From Caballeronia sp. SL2Y3 (GTDB lineage: Bacteria > Pseudomonadota > Gammaproteobacteria > Burkholderiales > Burkholderiaceae): a DNA stretch of 64,000 nt. The stretch covers positions 124,001-188,000 of the forward strand of contig NZ_CP084260.1 of assembly GCF_022879575.1 (NCBI RefSeq), written 5' to 3'. A program made the translations under genes and the position numbers. Below are positions 47,357 through 56,282 of the stretch, in pieces (the stretch's first letter is position 1; every line of letters begins with the position of its first letter). The notes beneath the pieces are model-generated. The model saw only the letters and a list, made by a program, of their open reading frames with translations. It made no database searches and was not told the origin of the DNA.

Positions 47357-47941
47357 ATGAAGCAGGCTTTTCTCCCCGTGGCGGCCGCAGTGCGCCATTT
47401 TGCCGCGCTCGGCGCGTGGCGCGCGTCGATGGCGGCTGTTGTCTGTGGCGCGCTGCTGGCCTGCACGCCCGCCTACGACTGGCGCACCGTCATGAACAAC
47501 GACGACGGCTACGAAGTGACGCTCCCCGCGAAGTCTCGCGCAGACGAGCGCAAGATCGAGATCGCCGGCCAGCCGATGACCATGCGCATGCAGACCGCCG
47601 AAGCGAACGACGCGGTCTTCGCAGTCGGCACGGTCGTGCTGCCGAGCGCGGACCCGGCGCTGCAACGCGCGGCGCTCGACTACCTGGAGCAGGGCCTCGC
47701 GCGCAACGTGAATGCGCATCCGGCAGCGCGCGCGACGCAGATCGACCTCGCTGCGGGTGGCCGCGTGCTCGGCAGCGAGATGCACGTCGAAGGCCAGAGC
47801 GGCGAACAGCGCGAGTCGCGGACGATTCACGCGCGTTTTGTCGCACGCGGCACGCATGTGTATCAGCTGGCGATCGTCTCTGACAAAGCGCCGCCCGCCG
47901 AGCAAGCGGATCAATTCTTTACGTCCTTCAAACTTTTTTAG
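47357..47941 (+). CDS. Lipoprotein of unknown function
   Basis: 194-residue precursor with a hydrophobic N-terminus and lipobox VCGALLACTP. The mature part begins YDWRTVMNNDDGYEVTLP and continues with a mixed alpha/beta domain, ending FFTSFKLF. The pattern is that of small Burkholderia envelope proteins of no assigned role. Divergent from the TlpA-like gene; GATAAT at 47324 could be its -10. Confidence 0.72.
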   Translation: MKQAFLPVAAAVRHFAALGAWRASMAAVVCGALLACTPAYDWRTVMNNDDGYEVTLPAKSRADERKIEIAGQPMTMRMQTAEANDAVFAVGTVVLPSADPALQRAALDYLEQGLARNVNAHPAARATQIDLAAGGRVLGSEMHVEGQSGEQRESRTIHARFVARGTHVYQLAIVSDKAPPAEQADQFFTSFKLF

Positions 47942-48057
47942 AGGGGACGCTCGAATCATGCAAGCACTCGCTTAAAAGCGCGCCGCGCACACCGAATCGA
48001 GTGCAAGTCGCTTCGCAATATTGAGCCGTAATGCGCGGATTTGTCAGGACTTTTTCG

Positions 48058-48095
48058 TCTATCCACAAGTTCTGTGGATAACTTTGTGGAGAAGA
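48058..48095. promoter_or_regulatory. Inverted pair of DnaA boxes in an intergenic region
   Basis: TATCCACA-AGTTC-TGTGGATA forms a perfect inverted repeat; the right half reads TTATCCACA on the minus strand, the consensus DnaA box. A third partial box (TGTGGAGAA) follows. An AT-rich patch (TTTAATTAATTCAATAAAA, about 48161-48179) lies 70 bases away. The non-coding stretch 47942-48305 holds little else. Confidence 0.6.
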
Positions 48096-48305
48096 GTGTG
48101 CGGTGGCCACCGAAAGCCCGAAACACGCGGCTGTCGTTACTTTGCCTCCGATCACGGCAATTTAATTAATTCAATAAAATCAATGGCCTGCGGAATCGGC
48201 GTCTAGGCGGCGTCAAATCCGATGAAAGATGGGCGCGGATCGCGTCGGTGTGCATAAGTCAAGACTTGACAAGCGTTTTTGCGCTGACGCGGACCGTCGC
48301 AAGCC

Positions 48306-48416
48306 TCACGCGATGCCTAACGCCCGCCGATACTGGACCGCCTCCGCGACGTGCGCGCCGTCCGGCGTTTCGACGCCAGCGAGGTCCGCGATGGTCCGCA
48401 CCACTTTCAGCACGCG
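48306..48416 (-). pseudogene. comM: Detached 3' end of comM beyond the amber codon
   Basis: In the same frame as comM, the 36 codons after the TAG at 48417-48419 read RVLKVVRTIADLAGVETP, then a stretch ending in VAEAVQYRRALGIA and TGA at 48306-48308. This is the ordinary C-terminal Mg-chelatase tail of the family. It would be translated only by read-through. Confidence 0.85.
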
Positions 48417-49841
48417 CTAGTACGCCCGCGCCGACCAGCCGAACCGCTCGCCCGCCGATCGCAGCAGCGCCTCGCCGGCGGAATCGGGGCGGCAAACGTC
48501 GTCGGCTTCGCGGCCATCCAGTTCGCGATTGGTCTTGCCCTGCCGGCGTAACTGCGTCTCGCGCGCGGCGGCCACGCGTGCCGCGACCTGCGCGCTCGAT
48601 TCGCCACGCTTCGCGCTGCGCGCTGACAATTCCGCTGGCGAGAGCGCGGGCAGTTCGATCTGAATGTCGATGCGGTCCATCAGCGGCCCGGACAGCTTGC
48701 GCAAGTAGCGCGCAGCGATTTCGGGCGAGCAACGGCAACGGCCGGATGGGTCGCCGCGCCATCCGCACGGGCACGGGTTCATCGCGGCGACGAGTTGGCA
48801 GGCGGCAGGGAAGTCGGCCTGCTGAGCGGCGCGCGAAATGGTGATGCGCCCGGCTTCGAGTGGCTCGCGCAGCGTTTCGAGCACCTTGCGATCGAATTCT
48901 GGAAGCTCGTCGAGAAAGAGCACGCCCAGATGCGCGAGCGTGATTTCGCCCGGTTGCGGCGGATTGCGCCCGCCGACGAGCGCGACCGAACTCGACGAAT
49001 GATGCGGCGCTCGAAACGGCCGCTGCCGCCACTGCGCCGGGTGAAAGCCGAGCGAGCTCGCCGAGAGAATGGCGGCGGACGTGAGGGCTTCGTCGTCGGA
49101 CATCGGCGGCAGTAGGCCGGGCAGGCGCGCGGCGAGCATCGACTTGCCCGCGCCCGGCGGCCCGACCATCAGCAGATGATGCCCGCCCGCCGCCGCGACT
49201 TCGAGCGCCCGCCGCGCGCCCGGATGACCGATGACATCGGCGAGATCGGGCGACGGCGCGGACGACGCGTCCGAAAGCGTTGCGGCTTGCGCGGGTCGCA
49301 GTCGCGCGTCGGGGACTCCGTTGAGATGGGCGCACAGCTCGGGCAAGTCGGCTGCGCCATACACGTCGATGCCCGGCACCAGCGCGGCTTCGGCGGCGCT
49401 CGCGAGCGGCACGTATATCTCCGGAACACTGGCGCTGCCCGCGTACTGCCGCGCCGCGCCGCAGACCATCGCGAACGCGCCGCGCATCGGGCGCAGCGCG
49501 CCGGTCAGCGAAAGCTCGCCCGCGAACTCACGATTCGCGAGTGATTCGGCGGGGATTTGCCCGCTCGCGGCGAGAATGCCGAGCGCAATCGGCAGGTCGA
49601 AGCGGCCGGATTCCTTCGGCAGATCGGCGGGCGCGAGATTGACGGTAATCCGGCTGACGGGAAAATCGAAGCCGCAGTTCTGCAACGCGGCGCGCACGCG
49701 CTCGCGGCTTTCGCGGACTTCGAGATCGGGCAGGCCGACGATGGAGAACGACGGCAGCCCGTTGGCAAGATGGACTTCGACGACAACTTCCGGCGCGCGC
49801 CCAGGGGCGGGCGCGCGGCTGCGTACCACGGCAAGCGACAT
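48417..49841 (-). CDS. comM: ComM/YifB Mg-chelatase-like AAA+ ATPase, cut by an in-frame TAG
   Basis: 474 residues, whereas the family is about 510. ComM is a hexameric helicase promoting branch migration during natural transformation. Visible are the N-terminal ribosomal-S5-like domain, Walker A GPPGAGKSM, Walker B GVLFLDELPEF, the CPCGWRGDPSGRCRC zinc-like loop and the sensor-2 segment RFGWSARAY. TAG occurs directly after that Tyr, where relatives continue with a His or Gln then RVLKVARTIADLAG. The rest of the frame continues intact (48306-48416), so this is one nonsense change, not decay. It may be inactive, partly active or read through. Confidence 0.9.
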   Translation of the reverse strand: MSLAVVRSRAPAPGRAPEVVVEVHLANGLPSFSIVGLPDLEVRESRERVRAALQNCGFDFPVSRITVNLAPADLPKESGRFDLPIALGILAASGQIPAESLANREFAGELSLTGALRPMRGAFAMVCGAARQYAGSASVPEIYVPLASAAEAALVPGIDVYGAADLPELCAHLNGVPDARLRPAQAATLSDASSAPSPDLADVIGHPGARRALEVAAAGGHHLLMVGPPGAGKSMLAARLPGLLPPMSDDEALTSAAILSASSLGFHPAQWRQRPFRAPHHSSSSVALVGGRNPPQPGEITLAHLGVLFLDELPEFDRKVLETLREPLEAGRITISRAAQQADFPAACQLVAAMNPCPCGWRGDPSGRCRCSPEIAARYLRKLSGPLMDRIDIQIELPALSPAELSARSAKRGESSAQVAARVAAARETQLRRQGKTNRELDGREADDVCRPDSAGEALLRSAGERFGWSARAY

Positions 49842-49939
49842 GATTTCACCTGAAACGGCGCGCGCCGGGAAAACGGCCGCGCCGGCAATAAGACTAGGAC
49901 TTCACGGCTCGCCGGCCGGGTACCAGAGAAAGCGCGGGC

Positions 49940-50200
49940 TTAGTCTTGCGCCGCGCCGGTGCTCGTCAACCGCTGCTCCAGCTGCGCGACGCGCTTTTCC
50001 AGTTCTTCGAGCCGCGCGCGCGTGCGCACGAGCACTTGCGTCTGCGTATCGAATTCTTCGCGCGTGACGAGGTCGAGCTTCGAGAAGCCTTGAGAAAGCA
50101 TCGCCTTCATGTTTCTTTCGACGTCCTTCGCGGGCGAGTTCTTGAATAGCTCGCTCATCTTCTGCTGCAGGTCGTTGAACACGTCGTTGGGCTGCTTCAT
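49940..50200 (-). CDS. ubiK: Ubiquinone biosynthesis accessory factor UbiK
   Basis: 86-residue protein of the BMFP/YqiC family that assists aerobic ubiquinone synthesis with UbiJ. It has a helical N-terminus (DVFNDLQQKMSELFKNS), a middle with REEFDTQTQVLVRTRARL, and a C-terminal coiled coil (LEELEKRVAQLEQRL). GGGAGAAACG precedes the ATG at 50200. Lies 98 bases upstream of comM on the same strand. Confidence 0.9.
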   Translation of the reverse strand: MKQPNDVFNDLQQKMSELFKNSPAKDVERNMKAMLSQGFSKLDLVTREEFDTQTQVLVRTRARLEELEKRVAQLEQRLTSTGAAQD

Positions 50201-50254
50201 CGTTTCTCCCTTCTGCACAAAAAAAGTGCATTCATTGTTAGGTCAGTGCCCCGA

Positions 50255-50274
50255 AACATCGAATGTTCGATGTT
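50255..50274. promoter_or_regulatory. Perfect 20-base inverted repeat upstream of ubiK
   Basis: AACATCGA-ATGT-TCGATGTT lies 55 bases before ubiK and about 230 bases before the glnK promoter, in the 396-base divergent gap. It is followed by GGTGC. A regulator site for ubiK, or an NtrC-related site for glnK, is possible; neither is shown. Confidence 0.45.
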
Positions 50275-50335
50275 GGTGCGCGCGCGTGTTCCACGAACGC
50301 ACGCCGGGGACATCTCACAGGCGACGCGATTTTAG

Positions 50336-50935
<600 letters not shown>

Positions 50936-50965
50936 GAAAAATCGGCGATAAGAGGAACTAGAAGA

Positions 50966-52435
50966 ATGCGCAACTTTTTGATGTCATTGATGGTGGCGGG
51001 CGCGCTGATCGGCGCGAATGTCGGCACCGCACTCGCAGAGGACGCGTCCGCTCCGGTCGCCGCCTCGGCACCCGCGTCCGACGCCGCTTCAACGGCAAGC
51101 GCACCCGCCAGCGCCAACACGGCGATGGCTTCGTCGGCAGAAGCCGCCGCTGCTGCATCGGGCGCCTCCGAAGCTGCGCCCGCCGCGCCGACCGAGCCGT
51201 TCTCGGTCGATTCGTCCAAGATCAGCTCGGGCGATACCGCGTGGATGCTGACCTCGGTCGCGCTCGTGCTGTTCATGACGATCCCCGGTCTCGCGCTCTT
51301 CTACGCCGGCATGGTGCGCAAGAAGAACGTGCTCGCGACCGCGATGCAGAGCTTTGCGATCTGCTGTCTCGTGACGATCCTCTGGACGGTCGTGGGCTAC
51401 AGCATCGCGTTCACGCCGGGCGGGTCGTTCATCGGCGGCTTCTCGCGCGTGTTCCTGCACGGCATGGCCTACATCAAGGGCGACAAGGCGACGACGCTCA
51501 CCGTCAGCCATCTCGCCTCGACCATTCCGGAGTCGGTCTACTTCGCGTTCCAGTTGACGTTCGCGATCATCACGCCCGCGCTCATCACCGGCGCGTTCGC
51601 CGACCGCATGAAGTTCTCCGCGATGCTCGTGTTCATGGCGCTGTGGTCGCTGATCGTCTACTCGCCGATCGCGCACATGGTCTGGGAACCGACCGGCTGG
51701 CTGGCAACGGCAGGCGTGCTCGACTTCGCGGGCGGCACGGTGGTGCACATCAACGCGGGTATCGCGGGTCTGATGTGCTGTCTCGTGCTCGGCAAGCGTG
51801 TCGGCTATGGCCGCGAAGTCATGGCGCCGCATAACCTCGTGCTCTCGCTGATCGGCGCGTCGATGTTGTGGGTCGGCTGGTTCGGCTTCAACGCAGGCTC
51901 GGCGGTCGCGGCTGACGGCCGTGCCGGCTTCGCGATGCTCACCACGCAAATCGCCACCGCGTTCGCCGCGTTCGGCTGGATGTTCGCGGAGTGGCTCACG
52001 AAGGGCAAGCCGTCGGTGCTCGGCATCATTTCGGGCGCGGTGGCGGGTCTCGTCGCGGTGACGCCTGCATCGGGCTTCGTCGGCGTGACGGGCGCGATCG
52101 TGATCGGCATCGTCGCGGGCGTGGTCTGCTTCTGGTCGGCGACGTGGCTCAAGCACAAGTTCAACTACGACGACTCGCTCGATGCGTTCGGCGTGCACGG
52201 CGTCGGCGGCATTATCGGCGCGCTGTTGACCGGCGTGTTCGCGGTGAAGGACATCGGCGGCTTCGACGGTTCGGTGCTCGTGCAGGCGAAGGGCGTGCTC
52301 ATCACGCTGATCTACTCGGGCGTCGTGAGCTTTGTCCTGCTGAAGATCATCGACATGACCATGGGCCTGCGCGTGACGGAAGAACAGGAACGCGAAGGTC
52401 TCGACGTGACCCTGCACGGCGAACACGTCGAATGA
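50966..52435 (+). CDS. amtB: Ammonium transporter AmtB
   Basis: 489 residues. A signal peptide (cleaved after TALA) is followed by an Ala/Ser/Pro-rich segment of about 65 residues, longer than in E. coli, and then eleven membrane helices. Signature stretches are FYAGMVRKKNVL, DFAGGTVVHINAG and GVHGVGGIIGALLTG, holding the twin pore histidines. It is 30 bases from glnK in the same operon and ends at a strong terminator. Confidence 0.95.
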   Translation: MRNFLMSLMVAGALIGANVGTALAEDASAPVAASAPASDAASTASAPASANTAMASSAEAAAAASGASEAAPAAPTEPFSVDSSKISSGDTAWMLTSVALVLFMTIPGLALFYAGMVRKKNVLATAMQSFAICCLVTILWTVVGYSIAFTPGGSFIGGFSRVFLHGMAYIKGDKATTLTVSHLASTIPESVYFAFQLTFAIITPALITGAFADRMKFSAMLVFMALWSLIVYSPIAHMVWEPTGWLATAGVLDFAGGTVVHINAGIAGLMCCLVLGKRVGYGREVMAPHNLVLSLIGASMLWVGWFGFNAGSAVAADGRAGFAMLTTQIATAFAAFGWMFAEWLTKGKPSVLGIISGAVAGLVAVTPASGFVGVTGAIVIGIVAGVVCFWSATWLKHKFNYDDSLDAFGVHGVGGIIGALLTGVFAVKDIGGFDGSVLVQAKGVLITLIYSGVVSFVLLKIIDMTMGLRVTEEQEREGLDVTLHGEHVE

Positions 52436-52504
52436 CGAATGTGCCGCAGCGTGCGCGTACCAACCGCGCGCGCAGCGGCTACAAGAACGAGCGCAGCGAC
52501 TTGG

Positions 52505-52528
52505 CCCGCCTTCATGGCGGGTTTTTTT
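52505..52528 (+). terminator. Rho-independent terminator after amtB
   Basis: CCCGCC-TTCAT-GGCGGG followed by seven T. The rest of the gap to gshA contains an AATTGG/CCAATT inverted repeat (52618-52639) and TACAAT near 52654, a likely -10. Confidence 0.92.
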
Positions 52529-52726
52529 CGTTTGGAAAAGGAATAAACACTGCGCGTCGGGGTTTCGTCCATAGGAGGTCGTCGCGCATTGCCGGACGGG
52601 GCGCAGGAGACCTTGGTAATTGGCGGCTCATCCCCAATTAGGCAAAACAATTGCTCTACAATTTTTGGTCTTCTATCGGCCGGACATATTGTTCCGGTCC
52701 CGTGCAAAGCTGTCCGCGAGAAATCA

Positions 52727-54016
52727 ATGGTCCCGCACTTAGTTACGGCGTTGAGTGGCCCTCTGCTCGATCTCGAGCGGAAAATCCTCGAGGCCACGCC
52801 CGCCATCGAGCGGTGGTTCCGTCTCGAATGGCAAGAGCACACGCCGCCGTTTTACTGTTCCGTCGATCTGCGTAACGCAGGGTTCAAGCTCGCGCCCGTC
52901 GACACCAACCTCTTTCCCGGCGGATTCAACAATCTGCCGCAGGAAGTGCTGCCGCTCGCCGTGCAGGCGGCCATGGCGTCCATCGAGAAGATCTGTCCCG
53001 ACGCGAAGAATCTGCTCGTGATTCCGGAGCGCCACACGCGCAACGCGTTCTATCTGGAAAACGTCGCGCGGCTCGCGACCATCATGCGGCAGGCGGGCTT
53101 AAACGTCCGCTTCGGCACGCTCGATGAAAACATCCACGGCCCGGTGACGATTCCGCTCGCCGATGGCCAGAAGATCGTGCTGGAGCCGCTCGAACGCACG
53201 CCGCGCAGGCTCGGGCTCAAGAACTTCGATCCCTGCTCGATTCTGCTCAACAACGACCTTTCGGCGGGCATTCCGCCTGTCCTCGAAAATCTGCACGAGC
53301 AGTATCTGCTGCCGCCGCTGCATGCAGGCTGGGCCGTGCGCCGCAAATCGACGCACTTCGCCTGCTACGACGACGTAGCGAAGAAGTTTGCGAAGATGGT
53401 CGAGATCGATCCGTGGATGGTGAACCCGTACTTCGCGCATGTGGAAGGCGTGGACTACGAGGCGCGCACGGGCGAAGAGGCGCTCGCCGACGCCATCGAC
53501 GGCGTCATCAAGAAGATTGCGAAGAAGTACCGCGAATACGGCATCAGCGAGAAGCCGTATGTGGTGATCAAGGCCGACGCCGGCACCTACGGCAAGGGCG
53601 TGATGACCGTGCACGACGCAAGCGAAGTGGCCGCGCTCACCAAGCGCGAGCGCGCGAAGATGAACGACGCGAAGGACGGCCTGCAAGTCCACGACGTGAT
53701 CGTGCAGGAAGGCGTGCATACGTTCGAGCGCGTGGAGAACGCGGTGGCGGAGCCGGTCGTGTACATGATCGACCGGTATGTCGTCGGCGGCTTTTATCGC
53801 GTGCACGATTCTCGCGAGCGCGATCAGAATCTGAACGCGCCGGGCATGCATTTCGTGCCGCTCGGCTTCGAGCACACGGCGCTGCCGGACGCGCACGCGA
53901 AGCCGGGCGCCGCGCCGCCGAACCGCTTCTACATGTACGGCGTCGTGGCGCGGCTCGGGCTGCTCGCGGCGTCCGTGGAACTCGAAAAGACCGATCCGGA
54001 AGCCATTCAGGTGTAA
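52727..54016 (+). CDS. gshA: Glutamate--cysteine ligase (proteobacterial GshA)
   Basis: First step of glutathione synthesis. The 429-residue protein belongs to the GshA family distinct from the E. coli enzyme. Visible blocks include RWFRLEWQEHTPPFYCSVDLR, NLFPGGFNNLP, IKADAGTYGKGVMTV and the C-terminal NRFYMYGVVARLG. The ATG at 52727 gives the family start MVPHLVTALSGP. The gene is followed closely by gshB. Confidence 0.93.
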   Translation: MVPHLVTALSGPLLDLERKILEATPAIERWFRLEWQEHTPPFYCSVDLRNAGFKLAPVDTNLFPGGFNNLPQEVLPLAVQAAMASIEKICPDAKNLLVIPERHTRNAFYLENVARLATIMRQAGLNVRFGTLDENIHGPVTIPLADGQKIVLEPLERTPRRLGLKNFDPCSILLNNDLSAGIPPVLENLHEQYLLPPLHAGWAVRRKSTHFACYDDVAKKFAKMVEIDPWMVNPYFAHVEGVDYEARTGEEALADAIDGVIKKIAKKYREYGISEKPYVVIKADAGTYGKGVMTVHDASEVAALTKRERAKMNDAKDGLQVHDVIVQEGVHTFERVENAVAEPVVYMIDRYVVGGFYRVHDSRERDQNLNAPGMHFVPLGFEHTALPDAHAKPGAAPPNRFYMYGVVARLGLLAASVELEKTDPEAIQV

Positions 54017-54066
54017 GCGCGCGGCTTGCGGTAAGCTCGCAGGCCGCGTGAACCCAAGCGAAGACC

Positions 54067-55023
54067 ATGGACATTCTTTTTATCGCCGACCCGCTCGATC
54101 ACTTCAAGATCTACAAGGACACGACCTACGCGATGATGGCCGAAGCCGCGCGCCGCGGTCACGTGCTCTACGCGTGCGAGCCGCAGCATCTCGCGTGGAC
54201 GGGCAGCGCGGTCGAGGCGAGCGTGCGCCGCATCGAGATCGTCGGCGACGCAGCGGACAGCGCCCGCTCGCCGTGGTTTTCGGCGGCGGAACCCGAGAAT
54301 CTGCCGCTCGCGAAGTTCGGCGCGGTGCTCATGCGCAAGGACCCGCCGTTCGACCTCGAATACGTGAACGCGACGTGGCTGCTCGAAATCGCCGAGCGCT
54401 CGGGCGCGCGCGTGTTCAACAAACCGCAGGCCATTCGCGATCATTCGGAGAAGCTCGCCATTGCCGAATGGCCGCAATTCGTCGCGCCGACGCTCGTCAC
54501 CCGTGACCCGGCGCGCTTGCGCGCATTTCACGCCGAGCACGGCGATGTCATTCTCAAACCGCTCGACGGCATGGGCGGCATGGGCGTGTTCCGCGTGAAG
54601 GCGGACGGCATGAATCTCGGTTCGATCATCGAGATGCTGAGCGAGAACGGCGCGCGCATGGTGATGGCTCAGAAGTTCATCCCCGAAATCTCGGCGGGCG
54701 ACAAGCGCATTCTGGTGATCGGCGGCGAGCCCGTGCCGTATTCGCTCGCGCGTATTCCTCAAGGCAGCGAGGTGCGCGGCAATCTCGCGGCGGGCGGGCT
54801 CGGCCGCGCGCAGCCGCTGACGGCCCGCGATCGCGAGATCGCCGAAACGCTCGGTCCGGTGCTGAAGGCGCGCGGACTGCTGCTCGCCGGGCTCGACGCC
54901 ATTGGCGACTATCTCACCGAAGTCAACGTGACGAGCCCCACGTGCTTTCGCGAGATCATGGATCAGACGGGCTTCGACGTGGCGGGCATGTTCATCGACG
55001 CGCTGGAGCGCGCAGTCGGCTGA
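54067..55023 (+). CDS. gshB: Glutathione synthase
   Basis: ATP-grasp enzyme joining glycine to gamma-glutamylcysteine. The 318-residue length is typical. Motifs are [20 protein letters not shown] at the start, the glycine loop [12 protein letters not shown], and the metal/ATP site [13 protein letters not shown]. It is 50 bases from gshA. Confidence 0.96.
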   Translation: MDILFIADPLDHFKIYKDTTYAMMAEAARRGHVLYACEPQHLAWTGSAVEASVRRIEIVGDAADSARSPWFSAAEPENLPLAKFGAVLMRKDPPFDLEYVNATWLLEIAERSGARVFNKPQAIRDHSEKLAIAEWPQFVAPTLVTRDPARLRAFHAEHGDVILKPLDGMGGMGVFRVKADGMNLGSIIEMLSENGARMVMAQKFIPEISAGDKRILVIGGEPVPYSLARIPQGSEVRGNLAAGGLGRAQPLTARDREIAETLGPVLKARGLLLAGLDAIGDYLTEVNVTSPTCFREIMDQTGFDVAGMFIDALERAVG

Positions 55024-55260
55024 TCCATGCGTTTGGCGCACTGCAAAACGCGCGCTGCCAGCACTGTTACAATTGACTTCCCGACGGCTTGCAAACTGGG
55101 GCTGGAACAGCTTCAGCGAGCCGGCAAGACGGGAAGGCCGCCCGCGCCGCCGGTTGATTTCCCGGCCGGCCGGATGCATATATGGCCTGTAACACGCGAC
55201 GCTCGCGCGTTTTCGAGCGATCTCTGACGTATTCGTCGCTACAGAGGTAGCAATCCCGAC

Positions 55261-55749
55261 ATGGCTGGCATTCTGATCATCGCGCACGCACCATTCGCCA
55301 CGGCGCTTCGTGAGTGCGTCGCTCATATCTACGGCGGCTTGCCCGCGCGCATCGGCGTCATCGACGTGACCGCCGACTGCGATCCCGTCGAGGTCCGCGC
55401 ATTCGCCCGCTCGGAAATCGACCGCCTGAAGGAAGAAAACGGCGCCATCGTGCTCACCGATGTCTTCGGCGCGACGCCCGCGAACATCGCGGCGAGCCTC
55501 GCTGAAGCTGACGTGCGCGTGCTCGCGGGCGTCAATCTGCCGATGCTCGTGCGTGCCGTGTGCTATCGCGCCACGCCGCTCGACACGCTAACGGAAAAGA
55601 TCCTACAAGGCGGGTCGAAGGGCATTCAGGAACTCGATTCGTCCACGCCGCTCAATCCCTGCGCGCTCGCAACGAAAGTGGCCGGCTCGCCGGACCCCGC
55701 CTGTTCCGCGAGCGCCGATCTCGCCGCTGCGAAAGCCGCGAGCCACTGA
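55261..55749 (+). CDS. PTS system mannose/fructose-type EIIA component
   Basis: 162-residue IIA protein of the mannose family, phosphoryl site His9 (ILIIAHAPFA). The Asp in LTDVFGATPANIA is the conserved partner. No IIB or IIC gene is present, so with HPr and EI it forms a soluble relay that in Burkholderiaceae probably regulates carbon storage rather than transporting sugar; inference. The 237-base gap upstream carries the promoter. Confidence 0.88.
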   Translation: MAGILIIAHAPFATALRECVAHIYGGLPARIGVIDVTADCDPVEVRAFARSEIDRLKEENGAIVLTDVFGATPANIAASLAEADVRVLAGVNLPMLVRAVCYRATPLDTLTEKILQGGSKGIQELDSSTPLNPCALATKVAGSPDPACSASADLAAAKAASH

Positions 55750-55785
55750 CGCCGCTTCCCTCATCCACTCGCGTTTCGGAGCATC

Positions 55786-56055
55786 ATGCAGCAACAAGAA
55801 ACAACCATCGTGAACAAGCTCGGGCTGCACGCGCGCGCATCCGCGAAGCTCACGCAACTCGCGGGCAGCTATCAGTCCGAAATCTGGATGAGCCGCAACG
55901 GCCGCCGCATCAACGCGAAGAGCATCATGGGCGTGATGATGCTGGCAGCGGGCATTGGCAGCACGGTGACGATCGAAACCGAAGGCCCGGACGAAGCCGA
56001 AGCCATGCAGGCGATACTCGGCCTGATCGCCGACAAGTTCGGAGAAGGGCAGTAA
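55786..56055 (+). CDS. ptsH: Phosphocarrier protein HPr
   Basis: 89-residue HPr with the phosphoryl His15 (NKLGLHARASAKL) and the regulatory Ser46 (NAKSIMGVMML). It relays phosphate from EI to EIIA. Followed by a hairpin before ptsI. Confidence 0.95.
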   Translation: MQQQETTIVNKLGLHARASAKLTQLAGSYQSEIWMSRNGRRINAKSIMGVMMLAAGIGSTVTIETEGPDEAEAMQAILGLIADKFGEGQ

Positions 56056-56086
56056 GCGCGTCATCGGGAAGCGCATTCATGCAACG

Positions 56087-56114
56087 AAAAGCCGCGCATC
56101 GACGCGGCTTTTTT
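56087..56114 (+). terminator. Terminator-like hairpin between ptsH and ptsI
   Basis: AAGCCGCG-CATCGA-CGCGGCTT followed by six T. Because ptsI follows on the same strand, it may partly separate the two, leaving ptsI with less or independent transcription. Confidence 0.85.
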
Positions 56115-56282
56115 GCGTCCGCTTCATTCAGTCGCGCGGTAACACGGCGCAATCGGCTCGCTGCCGCCGCGACAGGCCGCGCAGGGACTTTCGAATAGTT
56201 CGAACTTATAATTGCCTGTGCGGCCAAGCGCCCGCCGCAGGTCTGGGAGACTGCGGATACATCACAACTAGAGGAGGTGCGC

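Noticed and set aside
48058..48180. Chromosomal replication origin
   Set aside because: Only two good DnaA boxes and no dnaA, parAB, rpmH or repeat iterons nearby; reported as a DnaA-box locus only.
55027..55227. Small 66-codon gene between gshB and the EIIA gene
   Set aside because: No ribosome binding site, no recognisable product, and the region is the expected promoter-leader of the PTS genes.
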